The notes beneath the pieces were generated by a model. The model was not told the origin of the DNA. It saw only the letters and a list, made by a program, of their open reading frames with translations, and searched no databases. Shown here piece after piece: positions 10,233 to 18,877 of a DNA stretch of 40,963 nucleotides (position 1 is its first letter; every line of letters starts with the position of its first letter). The stretch comes from JAISST01 sp050434145 (GTDB taxonomy: Bacteria; Fusobacteriota; Fusobacteriia; Fusobacteriales; Fusobacteriaceae), in assembly GCF_050434145.1 (NCBI RefSeq), contig NZ_JBNPVX010000027.1, positions 1 to 40,963 on the forward strand, given 5' to 3'. The position numbers and the translations under genes were made by a program.

Positions 10233-10293
10233 ATTTTTGCTGTTATGATAGGATTTATAATATTTTTATTTGTTTATACATGGAGGTATGCAA

Positions 10294-11103
10294 ATGATAA
10301 ATGGGCTACTGCTCCTTTTAAAATCTACTACAAAAATTCCCACAATAATTTCTCCAAAAGAGGATGATAAACAGCTTGGACAAAGTATGAAATTTTTTCC
10401 TGTTGTTGGAATAATCATAGGCATAATACTTTATTTTCTTTATGAATTATTAAATGGAGTTATTGTAAGTAAATTTTCTATGGCTGCTTCCCTTATTGCT
10501 ATTGAATTAATATTAACTGGGGCTATACATTTTGAAGGGTTAGCAAGCGTTTTTAATGCCATTTTCAAATATCGTAGTAAGCAGAAAATGCTAGAAATGC
10601 TAAAAGAAAGCAATCTCGGGACAACAGGAGTTCTTGTTTTGATTATAACAATAGTTTTGAAGACAGTTTTCATTGCAGAAGCGCGTACTGGTATTGGGGC
10701 AACATTCCTTATATTACCAGTAATAGGAAGACTAAATTGTCTTGTAAATAGTGCAACCAATAGTGCTGCACGTAGTACAGGTAAAGGAAAATTATTTGCA
10801 GATAATACCAAAATATCAGATTTAATTATTGGTTTGATAATTACAATGGTATATTTTATCTGTTTATTGCTATTAACTAATTATTTTGATTGGATAGTAG
10901 TAGTAGTTTCGTTAATTTTTTTAATATTTATTTTGTTGCTAGGTTATATTTTTGGTAAGTGGATGAATAAAAGAATTGGCGGAATTACAGGAGATACTTT
11001 AGGGGCTGTAATTGAACTAACAGAAGTAGTCACTGCCATTGGGATTTATATTGTGAGCAGTTCAGCATTTGAGAGAATATGTTCAATATTTTTGGGATTT
11101 TAA
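10294..11103 (+). CDS. CobS-like integral membrane protein (adenosylcobinamide-GDP ribazoletransferase family), acidic motif altered
   Basis: 269 residues from the ATG at 10294, chosen because GGAGGT sits 6 nt upstream; a longer reading from 10270 would put this site inside the gene. It is strongly hydrophobic with about 6-7 membrane helices. CobS hallmarks are an N-terminal LGQSMKFFPVVG, the helix-loop IHFEGLA at residues 78-84, SNLGTTGVL, and the C-terminal IGGITGDTLGA...LTEV, which aligns with the conserved GDxLGA...TE motif. In typical CobS the first motif reads HxDGLADTxDG; here it is HFEGLASVFNA, so three acidic positions are Glu81, Ser85 and Asn88. CobS joins alpha-ribazole to adenosylcobinamide-GDP in the membrane at the end of cobamide synthesis. 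No other cob gene is in the window. Family membership is fairly sure, activity is not. Confidence 0.72.
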   Translation: MINGLLLLLKSTTKIPTIISPKEDDKQLGQSMKFFPVVGIIIGIILYFLYELLNGVIVSKFSMAASLIAIELILTGAIHFEGLASVFNAIFKYRSKQKMLEMLKESNLGTTGVLVLIITIVLKTVFIAEARTGIGATFLILPVIGRLNCLVNSATNSAARSTGKGKLFADNTKISDLIIGLIITMVYFICLLLLTNYFDWIVVVVSLIFLIFILLLGYIFGKWMNKRIGGITGDTLGAVIELTEVVTAIGIYIVSSSAFERICSIFLGF

Positions 11104-11181
11104 AATTTATTAGATTGAACAAAATATTTAGAATCAATGTTATATAGAAGGGTATTAGAATTTTTCAGACTGGGAGGAAAA

Positions 11182-11868
11182 ATGGGACAGTTGTATGGTG
11201 GTAGTGGTCATAGGGAGCGGATTAGGGAAAAATATATGAAAGGTGGGTATAAAGGTTTTCTAGATTATGAATTATTAGAGCTTTTGCTTACTTTTTCTAT
11301 AAAAAGAAGAGATGTAAAGCCAATAGCCAAGAATCTTATGGAAAGGTTTTCTACATTGGAAAATGTCATTAAATCTGATAGGAACTCTCTTAAAGAAGTA
11401 GATGGTATTGGAGATTTTACAGGAATATTGCTAAATTTGATTGGAGATATTTCTACTAGAATATATGAAGGGCAATTAAATAAGAAAGATTTATTTACAG
11501 TTACAGGGAAAAATACGCTAATTACTTATTTGCGTGGGAATATTGCTTTTAATTCTGCAGAGCAATTTATGGTTTTATTTTTGGATACACAGAATAGAAT
11601 CATTGAAACATCTGTACTTTTTTCTGGAACTATTGATAGAAGTGCAATATATCCTCGAGAAATAATAAAATCTGTAATTAAATATGAAGCAAAGTCTGTA
11701 ATTTTTGCTCATAATCATCCTAGTGGGACATCAAAACCATCTAAAATGGATACAGACATTACAAGGAAACTATATTATAGTTTAAAAGAATTTGATGTAA
11801 GGCTTTTAGATCATATAATAATAACTAAAACTGAATATTTCAGTTTTTTGGAAAATGGTATTATATGA
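11182..11868 (+). CDS. radC: RadC/JAB-domain (MPN+) protein
   Basis: 228 residues from the ATG at 11182, which has GGGAGG 5-6 nt upstream; an upstream ATG at 11137 lacks such a site. An N-terminal helix-hairpin-helix region at about 15-90 includes VDGIGDFTGILL. The C-terminal JAB/MPN+ metal-binding domain carries HNHPSG (His177, His179) followed by SKMD, giving the expected HxHPSGx(6)SxxD zinc-site pattern. The historical repair role of RadC is doubtful and the biochemical function is unknown; a metal-dependent hydrolase fold is clear. It lies 78 nt after the CobS-like gene and 38 nt before the PSP1 gene. Confidence 0.92.
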   Translation: MGQLYGGSGHRERIREKYMKGGYKGFLDYELLELLLTFSIKRRDVKPIAKNLMERFSTLENVIKSDRNSLKEVDGIGDFTGILLNLIGDISTRIYEGQLNKKDLFTVTGKNTLITYLRGNIAFNSAEQFMVLFLDTQNRIIETSVLFSGTIDRSAIYPREIIKSVIKYEAKSVIFAHNHPSGTSKPSKMDTDITRKLYYSLKEFDVRLLDHIIITKTEYFSFLENGII

Positions 11869-11906
11869 GACAAATACAGTAATATAAAAAGATTGAGAGG
11901 TTAGAT

Positions 11907-12725
11907 GTGGAAACAGTTATAAAAGAAACAGTAAAAAAAATTGTGATAGATGAGACAATTAGGGTAAATGCATCAGAAGAAAAATTGTATAATGTTATTG
12001 GTGTTATGTTTGAAGTTACCAAGAAACGTTATTATTTTCAAGTGGAAGAAAACAGTGACTACAAAAAAAATGATTATGTTTTGGTAGATACTGTAAGAGG
12101 TCAAGAAATAGGTTTGATTTATACTGAACCTATGAGATTACCTGAAAGTAAGCTGGTATTGCCATTAAAACCAGTATTAAAGAAGGCAGCATTCAAAGAG
12201 CTTAAAAAGTACCAGTCTTTAAGAGATGAAGCAAAAGTAGCTTTTGATATTTGTAAGAAAAAAATTATAGAGCATCAATTATCAATGAAATTAGTAGAAG
12301 CTGAATATACATTTGATAAAACTAAACTGATTTTCTATTTTACTTCTGAAGGAAGAGTTGATTTTAGAGAGCTTGTAAAAGATTTGGCTGTAATATTTAA
12401 ATTAAGAATAGAGTTGAGGCAAATTGGTGTTAGGGATGAAGCACGTATCTTAGGAACTATTGGTATGTGTGGCAAAGAACTTTGTTGTCGTACTTGCATC
12501 AACAAATTTGATTCTGTTTCTATTAAAATGGCGAGAGATCAAGGAATAGTGATTAATCCATCTAAAATATCTGGTATTTGTAGTAGACTTCTTTGTTGCA
12601 TAAACTATGAATATTCCCAGTATGAGGAGACTTTAAAAGAGTTTCCAGCAGTTAATCAACAAGTTAAGACAGAACACGGTGATGGAAAAGTAATCAGTAT
12701 TAGTCCTATGAGTCGTTATTTATAG
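11907..12725 (+). CDS. PSP1/YaaT family protein, C-terminus cut by a frameshift
   Basis: 272 residues in the open frame, with a GTG start at 11907 preceded by GAGAGG. A short lead is followed by the PSP1 domain, very close in pattern to B. subtilis YaaT: FYFTSEGRVDFRELVKDL, RIELRQIGVRDEA, and the cysteine clusters CGKELCC and CSRLLCC. YaaT works with YlbF and YmcA in RNase Y-linked mRNA processing, and in phosphorelay and sporulation control in Bacillus. The frame ends early at a TAG (12723-12725) within the final beta-rich segment. Moving to the -1 frame just before the stop restores a family-like tail down to TAA at 12854-12856 (see the next entry). Confidence 0.88.
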   Translation: METVIKETVKKIVIDETIRVNASEEKLYNVIGVMFEVTKKRYYFQVEENSDYKKNDYVLVDTVRGQEIGLIYTEPMRLPESKLVLPLKPVLKKAAFKELKKYQSLRDEAKVAFDICKKKIIEHQLSMKLVEAEYTFDKTKLIFYFTSEGRVDFRELVKDLAVIFKLRIELRQIGVRDEARILGTIGMCGKELCCRTCINKFDSVSIKMARDQGIVINPSKISGICSRLLCCINYEYSQYEETLKEFPAVNQQVKTEHGDGKVISISPMSRYL

Positions 12726-12856
12726 ATGTAGTGCAAAAAGGTATTATGAAGTTTAATATTGATGAAATAAAATTTAATAAAAAAGAAGCTAATCAATTAA
12801 AAAATATAGAAACAAAAGAAGAGAAACAATTGGAGAAAGAATTAGAAGGAGAATAA
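12714..12856 (+). pseudogene. Out-of-frame C-terminal tail of the PSP1/YaaT gene
   Basis: Read one frame over, the sequence continues as LFIDVVQKGIMKFNIDEI, matching the YaaT-type ending in which GKV...hydrophobic strand...DEL follows the cysteine region. It then gives a Lys/Glu-rich tail ending at TAA 12854-12856, 1 nt before the next start codon at 12858. One extra T in the CGTTATTT stretch near 12715-12720 would join the two parts into about 316 residues. No canonical slippery heptamer is visible, so a real deletion or a sequencing/assembly error is more likely than programmed frameshifting. Confidence 0.75.
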
Positions 12857-12857
12857 T

Positions 12858-13544
12858 ATGGATGATTTCTTTGAGCTATTGTCTGATGAGGATATAACTA
12901 TAATAGATAAGGATCATAAAATTATTCAAAAAAAAGAAGGATTTAGATTTTCTATAGATGCTGTTCTTCTGACTAATTTTTTTCTACCTAAAAAAAAAGG
13001 AAAAATTTTAGATATTGGCACAGGAAATGGGATTATTCCTGTGCTTTTACTTCTAAAAAATAAAGACTATGATATCACAGGAATTGAAATACAGTCTGAT
13101 ATTGCTATTCTTGCCAAAAAAAATCTTGAAATAAATAAATTTGGTCATAATGTAAAAATAATTAATGAAGATGTAAAGAAATATTCTATGGGTAATCAAT
13201 TTGATTATATCATTTCAAACCCACCATACATGACTGTTGATGGTAAAATGCAAAATAGTAATAACTTAAAAAAAATAGGTCGTCATGAAATTTTTCTTGA
13301 TTTGGAAAATTTTATATTAAATTCCAAAAGGTTGTTAAAACCTGTTGGCTCTATTACATTTGTGCATAGAAGTAGAAGGTTACAAGAAATAGTTAGTTTA
13401 CTTACTAAATATAGTTTTGATATTTCTAGATTGCAATTTGTACATTATAATAGGGAGAGAGAGTCAAATTTGGTTTTAATTGAAGCCATTAAAGGAAAAA
13501 AACTTGCTATTACTATAGAGGCACCAATCTTCTTGAAAGAATAA
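12858..13544 (+). CDS. TrmN6-like tRNA1(Val) A37 N6-methyltransferase
   Basis: 228 residues, class I SAM-dependent methyltransferase. SAM-binding motif I is ILDIGTGNGIIPVLLL at about residue 50, the acidic end of strand 2 is in ITGIEIQ, and the catalytic motif IV is SNPPYM, as expected for N6-adenine methyltransferases. The preceding FRFSIDAVLLTNF is typical of TrmN6/YfiC proteins, which methylate A37 of tRNA-Val. It starts 1 nt after the restored end of the PSP1 frame, in the same order (PSP1 then methyltransferase) seen in Firmicutes yaaT-yabB. Confidence 0.85.
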   Translation: MDDFFELLSDEDITIIDKDHKIIQKKEGFRFSIDAVLLTNFFLPKKKGKILDIGTGNGIIPVLLLLKNKDYDITGIEIQSDIAILAKKNLEINKFGHNVKIINEDVKKYSMGNQFDYIISNPPYMTVDGKMQNSNNLKKIGRHEIFLDLENFILNSKRLLKPVGSITFVHRSRRLQEIVSLLTKYSFDISRLQFVHYNRERESNLVLIEAIKGKKLAITIEAPIFLKE

Positions 13545-13569
13545 ATTTAATGTTAATAATTGGAGAAAT

Positions 13570-14415
13570 ATGAATGATAAATATTATACATTATATAATA
13601 ATATAAATATTCCATCTATTGGATTTGGTACTTGGAAAATTCCAGATGGAATTTTGGCTTACAATGCTGTAAGAAGTGCCATTGATATTGGTTATACTCA
13701 TATAGATACTGCACATATTTATCAGAATGAGGAAAGTATTGGGATGGCCATAAAAGATAGTGGAGTTCCAAGGGAGAGTATTTTTATTACTACAAAGTTA
13801 TGGAATACAGAACATAGCTTCGATCAAGCTTTGAAAGGTTTTTACAAATCTTTACAAAAACTAAAATTGGATTATATTGATTTGTACTTAATACATTGGC
13901 CTAATCCCAAAGAATTGCGTGATAAATTTGAAAGTACAATAATTAACACATGGAATGCATTGGAAAAATTATATAAAAGTCAAGTAATTAGAGCAATAGG
14001 AGTAAGTAATTTTCTTCCTCATCATTTGAGTGTATTGAAGGATAATACAGAAATATTACCAATGGTCAATCAAATTAGATTATTTCCAGGAAGCCAGAAT
14101 TTTAAAACGATTGAGTATTGCAAAAAAGAAAATATTTTATTGGAAGGATATAGTCCATTTGGTGGTGGCGAGATATTTATCTCACCGGAACTGTCAGAAT
14201 TATCTCATAAATATAATAAAACAATAGGTCAGATTTGTATTAGATGGAGTTTACAAATGGGTTTTTTACCACTACCAAAGACAATAAATCCTGAACGAAT
14301 GAAGGAAAATATTGATGTATTTGATTTTTTCCTATCTAAGGAGGATATAAAAAAACTTAAAGGTATTAAAAATTATTGTGGTCCCAATCCAAATCCTGAT
14401 AAGATACATTTTTAA
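13570..14415 (+). CDS. Aldo/keto reductase
   Basis: 281 residues, full length. The catalytic tetrad is visible: Asp in HIDTAHIY with the Tyr of the same motif, Lys in TTKLW, and His in LYLIHWP. The NADPH-binding end is marked by PLPKTINPERMKEN. It is a cytoplasmic NAD(P)H-dependent carbonyl reductase of the 2,5-diketogluconate/methylglyoxal reductase type; the substrate cannot be told from sequence. The ribosome-binding site GGAGAA lies 4 nt before ATG. It lies 25 nt after the methyltransferase. Confidence 0.92.
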   Translation: MNDKYYTLYNNINIPSIGFGTWKIPDGILAYNAVRSAIDIGYTHIDTAHIYQNEESIGMAIKDSGVPRESIFITTKLWNTEHSFDQALKGFYKSLQKLKLDYIDLYLIHWPNPKELRDKFESTIINTWNALEKLYKSQVIRAIGVSNFLPHHLSVLKDNTEILPMVNQIRLFPGSQNFKTIEYCKKENILLEGYSPFGGGEIFISPELSELSHKYNKTIGQICIRWSLQMGFLPLPKTINPERMKENIDVFDFFLSKEDIKKLKGIKNYCGPNPNPDKIHF

Positions 14416-14474
14416 GCAATTCTTTAATATATTGTATTTTAATTAAATATTTATTATAAAGAGGATGTGATATT

Positions 14475-15374
14475 ATGAAATTTGTTACTTTTAGTGATGG
14501 GACAGGAGAAAAAATAGGAATCATAACTAAGGATCAAAATAAGGTGGTAGAAATTTCATCTATTTTGAAAAAAATTCCAAGTACTTACTCAATGACAGAT
14601 TTTATAGCAAATTCGACAGATGAAGACATGAAACTTCTCAAGGAACATCTTATAAACGCTTCTTCTTCTTTTGTTTATCATAATATTGAAAATATAAAAA
14701 TATATGCACCTATAAAAAGGCCAATTCATGATATTATATGTGTAGGTGTGAACTACGCAGACCATTTGAAAGAAGCTCAGGATAACTTAAAAGATGGTCA
14801 TTCTCTTGAGCCAACAGAAACTGTATTTTTCTCTAAAAGGAGTACTAATATAATTGGCTCCAATGAAGAAATAATTGGGAGATTTGATCTGGACACATTT
14901 CTTGATTATGAAGTGGAATTAGCTGTAATCATAGGTAAAAGAGGAAAAGATATAAAAAGATCTGATGCAGAAAATTATATATTTGGTTATTCTGTATTCA
15001 ATGATATTTCTTCAAGGAAAATACAAAAAGATCATGGGCAATGGTTTAAGGGAAAAAGTCTGGATACTTATTCAGCAATGGGACCATCAATAGTATCAAA
15101 AGATGATATTCCAATGCCATTTGAAATTAGTGTAAGTACAACTGTAAATGATGAAGTCAGACAATCTTCCAATACTAAGGAATTTATTTCAGATATTCCT
15201 AAAATCATTGCAGATCTTTCTGCTGGTATGACGCTAGAAGCTGGAGATATTATAATTACAGGTACTCCTTCTGGAGTAGCTATGGGTATGAGACCACAAA
15301 AATTTCTGCAATCAGGTGATATTGTAACTTGTGAAATTGAAAAAATAGGAAAATTAATTAATAGAGTAAAATAA
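14475..15374 (+). CDS. Fumarylacetoacetate hydrolase (FAH) family protein
   Basis: 299 residues. A variable N-terminal region is followed by the FAH domain from about residue 85: CVGVNYADHLKEA, a metal-site Glu in DYEVELAVIIGKRG, GYSVFNDISSR, WFKGKSLDTYSAMGP, and TGTPSGVAMGM. These are the signature segments of the ureidoglycolate lyase/acylpyruvase/2-hydroxyhepta-diene-dioate isomerase group, which cleave or isomerise beta-diketo-type acids with Mg or Mn. The neighbouring aldo/keto reductase suggests small carbonyl or sugar-acid metabolism, but no pathway can be assigned. It is the last gene before a shared terminator. Confidence 0.9.
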   Translation: MKFVTFSDGTGEKIGIITKDQNKVVEISSILKKIPSTYSMTDFIANSTDEDMKLLKEHLINASSSFVYHNIENIKIYAPIKRPIHDIICVGVNYADHLKEAQDNLKDGHSLEPTETVFFSKRSTNIIGSNEEIIGRFDLDTFLDYEVELAVIIGKRGKDIKRSDAENYIFGYSVFNDISSRKIQKDHGQWFKGKSLDTYSAMGPSIVSKDDIPMPFEISVSTTVNDEVRQSSNTKEFISDIPKIIADLSAGMTLEAGDIIITGTPSGVAMGMRPQKFLQSGDIVTCEIEKIGKLINRVK

Positions 15375-15446
15375 GATTGGCTAAATAATATATTGCTCTT
15401 AATATTTTATATGCTGTTTCAGGTTTAATAAATATAATATAATAAT

Positions 15447-15480
15447 AAAAAAAAGCTAAGAGAATTATAATTTCTCTTAG
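15447..15480 (-). terminator. Bidirectional terminator between the FAH gene and terD
   Basis: The 9-bp stem CTAAGAGAA (15456-15464) pairs with TTCTCTTAG (15472-15480). On the minus strand it is followed by an eight- to nine-residue T-run (15447-15455), a strong end for the terD operon. On the plus strand it is followed by ATTTTCTT, so it may also end the FAH transcript. Confidence 0.88.
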
Positions 15481-15506
15481 ATTTTCTTATGCAAATATTT
15501 TAAATC

Positions 15507-16085
15507 TTATTCTGCTTCAATACCAAATTTTTTACACAATCCAGCTAGACCGCCATAATATCCCTGCCCAAGTGCATTAAATTTCCAACCATCTTCTTCT
15601 CTTACTAGTTCTCCTGCAATAATTGCAGTTTCAACAGAAAAGTCATTTTCCAAATCAAAATTAAGAATTTCTTCATTGGTAGTTTCGTTGATTATTTTTA
15701 TAGATGAATTGATAATATAACCAAAATTTTGTTTTCTTGCATCTGCATCATATATACTTACAGTAAAAGCTATTTTTTTGATGTTAGGTGGAACTATTGA
15801 AAGATCAACTTTCATTTGTTCATATTTTCCACCTTTATCCCCTGGGAGGCTATCTCCCATGTGTTCTACAGAACCACTACGGTGAATGAGATTACCATAA
15901 AATATAAAATCTTCTTGTGTAGGTGATAGATTGTTAGATCCAAGTAAAAATGCAGTAGCATCTAGATCATATTCCATGCCTTCTTTATCACTTATATCCC
16001 AGCTAGCTGTGATTAATAATTTATTAAGATTTCTTTTGCCTTTAGATAAATTAAATTTTTGATCTTTCTTTAAATTAAAAGACAT
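15507..16085 (-). CDS. TerD family tellurium-resistance/stress protein
   Basis: 192 residues, one TerD domain covering the whole protein. Typical segments are a start of the SLNLSKG type, the strand with DISD...EYDLDATAFLLG, the conserved GDSLPGDKGGKYEQ region with clustered acidic residues for Ca binding, and a long final helix with FNALGQGYYGGL. TerD proteins are cytoplasmic or membrane-associated Ca-binding proteins tied to tellurite, phage and chemical stress; the mechanism is not settled. It is the third gene of a minus-strand operon, 17 nt after the TelA gene, closed by the terminator at 15480. Confidence 0.93.
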   Translation of the reverse strand: MSFNLKKDQKFNLSKGKRNLNKLLITASWDISDKEGMEYDLDATAFLLGSNNLSPTQEDFIFYGNLIHRSGSVEHMGDSLPGDKGGKYEQMKVDLSIVPPNIKKIAFTVSIYDADARKQNFGYIINSSIKIINETTNEEILNFDLENDFSVETAIIAGELVREEDGWKFNALGQGYYGGLAGLCKKFGIEAE

Positions 16086-16102
16086 AACTAAATTCCTCCA
16101 GT

Positions 16103-17275
16103 TTATTTATTTGAGATACTGTTTTTTCCATAAACTCTGTTAAAGTCTTTTTTTATAGCTTCCAAACGTTTTTGATCTTCTAGACGTTTTTTAGAAGCAT
16201 TTTCTTGTATTTTTCTGGTTTCTTCAATTCCTTTTACAATAGTTTTCCATGTGTTTTCAAGAGTTTCAATTTTAACTGAATTTCCAGTAGCCATTTTTGC
16301 AGTAAGTTTTGATTGCTCTACAGTAGTTTGAGCATTTTTAATTAACATTTCATTTGTTTTTTCATCAAGAGCTGACATAGCTTCTGACTGTATTTTTTGT
16401 CTTTTCAAAAGAATTGCTTGTGATAATGACTGTTTGAATATAGGTAGAGTAATAACAAATGCTGAATTAATTTTTCTTATAAGATTAACATTGTTAAATT
16501 GCATAGTTTTCAACATAGGTATAGATTGTAAAGCCATATTCTCAGATATTTTTAAATCTTGTAGTCTTTGTTCTAGGATTCCTTTACTTTGATGTAGACT
16601 TTCTAATTCAAATTTGATTGAATTATCTTGTGTATTTTCAAATTCTTTCGTTTTTTCTTGAATATAGTGATCAATTTCTTTGATACCTTGCTCTCCTGCT
16701 AATATATATTTTAGAAGTTCGTGGTAATAGCTTACATTAGTATTGAACATTGATTCTAATTTTTTATTTGATTGTTGAATTTCATCTTCATATTGCTTGA
16801 GGTTAACATAAATTTTATCAACTTCAGCTCCCATAGTATTATATTTCCCTAATAATTTATCAATATGATTTTTACTTTTTCCTAGAATTCTATCTAATAA
16901 TCCAGGTTTCTTTTTGATATCTTCTAAGTCAAATTTGTCCATAGTCTTACCAAGTAGTTTTAGCATATCACCAGCATCACTGATTTGATCCATATCCATA
17001 CTACTTAAAACCATATCAGAACATTTAGAAATTTCTCCAGCAACTTCCTTACCAAAGGCAACAATACTTTCTGGGTCATTGATAGAAATAGTACTAACAA
17101 GGCTGTCTATTTCATGAGAATCAATATATTTTTCAGCCAAATCGGTTTTATCAGCTTGAATATTGTATTCAACAATATCAAAATCTCTACTAATATTTTC
17201 AGATACATTATTATTTAAATTTTCCAAATTTTCTTCAATTATGCTGCTACCACCATTTTTAAAATTTATTCCCAT
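16103..17275 (-). CDS. telA: Toxic anion resistance protein, TelA/YceH family
   Basis: 390 residues, the usual TelA length, predicted almost wholly helical with long coiled-coil stretches (about residues 140-240 and 320-385). The first ~85 residues are polar and low complexity. The family pattern is seen in GLLDRILGKSKNHIDKLLGKY and the run from PMLKTMQFNN to LKRQKIQSEAMSALDE. TelA/KlaA proteins accompany TerD proteins in plasmid and chromosomal stress modules. The start has GGAGATAG 4 nt upstream and lies only 3 nt after the stop of the upstream YceG-like gene, showing tight coupling. Confidence 0.92.
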   Translation of the reverse strand: MGINFKNGGSSIIEENLENLNNNVSENISRDFDIVEYNIQADKTDLAEKYIDSHEIDSLVSTISINDPESIVAFGKEVAGEISKCSDMVLSSMDMDQISDAGDMLKLLGKTMDKFDLEDIKKKPGLLDRILGKSKNHIDKLLGKYNTMGAEVDKIYVNLKQYEDEIQQSNKKLESMFNTNVSYYHELLKYILAGEQGIKEIDHYIQEKTKEFENTQDNSIKFELESLHQSKGILEQRLQDLKISENMALQSIPMLKTMQFNNVNLIRKINSAFVITLPIFKQSLSQAILLKRQKIQSEAMSALDEKTNEMLIKNAQTTVEQSKLTAKMATGNSVKIETLENTWKTIVKGIEETRKIQENASKKRLEDQKRLEAIKKDFNRVYGKNSISNK

Positions 17276-17278
17276 TTT

Positions 17279-18877
17279 CTATCTCCTCCAAAACAAATTT
17301 ATGATTCCTCTATTGAGGCTGAACTCTCGTGTTTCTTCATCAAATTCAGGTATTTTCAAATCATACATGAATTCGCCAATATTATGTTCTATAAATATTT
17401 TTTTTGTATAATGTCCTTCAATACTTTGATATCCAGTGGGCACAAAGAGCAATATGTCAAATCCAATTAAATTGAGGAAGGCAGTAAATACAGCATCTTC
17501 CTTTGACCCCATTTCTTCATCAGTATCAATAATTACCAGTTTTGGAATTTGCCTCGTAAAATCATAGTTTTGTATCATTCGAAGCAAGTGATTGTCAAAA
17601 CCAAAAATGGTATTTAATATTAAATATTCCAAGCCATTATCATCATTGACTCCAGTAATAAGTCCACTATCAATTAAAAGTTGTGCTTTTTCAAAAAGAT
17701 AATCTTGAATTTCTTTTCTCAAAAATCTATAGTTATAACTTGAATGACTTTTTATTTTATCAACTAATATTTTTTTATTTTTAATAAAAGAAGTAACTGA
17801 TTTGCTAAAATTTTTATTTTGGGCCCCCTTAATATATGGGAATCCTCTTATCAAAATACAATTATCATTTGCTACATATTTTTCAATATCAAACCAATAT
17901 TTTTCATAGTCTCTATTAGGAACCCCTATTATTTTTGAACAAATAGTAGGGGTAATTACACGATCATTGAGAGTTTCAAATCCATGCCTAAATTGGGCTT
18001 CTTGATTCCATAATATTTTAATTTCTTCATAAATTGTCTCAAGAACTATGGGAAAGGCTTTTTTGAATTGATTAACTTTAAATAGACCAGTATCACTATA
18101 AAGGATATCTTCCAACTCTTTTGAGGCATTAGCTGCAGCAGTAGAAAATTTCATTTCTTCAATATTTCTGGATAAAGATTCTAGAGGAATAGAGTATGGT
18201 AAATCTAGTTCAAAAATATTTTTATCATCTATGTCACACATGAGATTTCTATCAGGACATATAACAAAAACGTCTGCTGGAATACGTGCCAATAGTCTTA
18301 TAAAAAGGTTTTCATTTTTATTTGTACAAGCTCCCAAGTATATAATAGTGGGATAGTCATAAAGTGGTTCACTATTGAATAATTGAAAAATATATCGGTT
18401 AATCCAACATAACAAAATAATTCCACGATTATTGATAATAGTAGTGATTTCGTTGCTTTCCATTAATATACTTTTAAAAGCTATTTTTAATAAGTTTTCA
18501 AGTTCGGGCATTTTTTTTATTGTTATTTGATTTGCCAATGTCTCAATGATATTTACTTTTTCAGAAGATTCTATTTTATAAAAACTTTGAGTTTCAGAAA
18601 AAGTAGGTTTTTCAATAGTATTTTCAAAGATTAAAACAGTTCTTTTTTTACTTTTTAATTTAAGCTGCCATTTAAAAAGATTGTTGAAAAAATTATTTTT
18701 ATCATTAACTCCAAATATTTTTAGAAACATATTGTAATAAAAACCGCTTTCTTTACCACGAGCATAGTGGTTTTTTAAAGAGTCTGAAAAGACCTCAGAA
18801 CTTATCCAAGTATTGGTACTCATTATCCCTTTTGTGTTGACAATATTTGAATTGTTGACTTTATTTTTTTCTTCCAT
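17279..18877 (-). CDS. YceG-like putative component of the ter biosynthetic module
   Basis: 532 residues, matching the length of B. subtilis YceG (about 537). I recognise the family from the central block QFRHGFETLNDRVITPTICS...IIGV and from position: YceG-type genes sit directly before TelA (YceH) genes. No transmembrane segment or enzyme motif is clear. A Rossmann-like stretch (PTIIYLGACTNKN...VFVICPD) is visible at about residues 176-212. Comparative work on ter gene clusters predicted this family to belong to a nucleoside-like metabolite or modification pathway; that is inference, with no proven reaction. The start has GAGGAG 3 nt before ATG. Confidence 0.75.
   Translation of the reverse strand: MEEKNKVNNSNIVNTKGIMSTNTWISSEVFSDSLKNHYARGKESGFYYNMFLKIFGVNDKNNFFNNLFKWQLKLKSKKRTVLIFENTIEKPTFSETQSFYKIESSEKVNIIETLANQITIKKMPELENLLKIAFKSILMESNEITTIINNRGIILLCWINRYIFQLFNSEPLYDYPTIIYLGACTNKNENLFIRLLARIPADVFVICPDRNLMCDIDDKNIFELDLPYSIPLESLSRNIEEMKFSTAAANASKELEDILYSDTGLFKVNQFKKAFPIVLETIYEEIKILWNQEAQFRHGFETLNDRVITPTICSKIIGVPNRDYEKYWFDIEKYVANDNCILIRGFPYIKGAQNKNFSKSVTSFIKNKKILVDKIKSHSSYNYRFLRKEIQDYLFEKAQLLIDSGLITGVNDDNGLEYLILNTIFGFDNHLLRMIQNYDFTRQIPKLVIIDTDEEMGSKEDAVFTAFLNLIGFDILLFVPTGYQSIEGHYTKKIFIEHNIGEFMYDLKIPEFDEETREFSLNRGIINLFWRR

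Noticed and set aside
10440..10811. Minus-strand frame opposite the CobS-like gene (123 codons)
   Set aside because: Lies wholly within a well-supported membrane protein gene and has no recognisable domain; a shadow frame.
12714..12725. Programmed -1 frameshift in the PSP1 gene
   Set aside because: The shift would be in the right direction, but there is no X-XXY-YYZ slippery heptamer, no ribosome-binding-like stimulator and no downstream stem. A deletion or read error is simpler.
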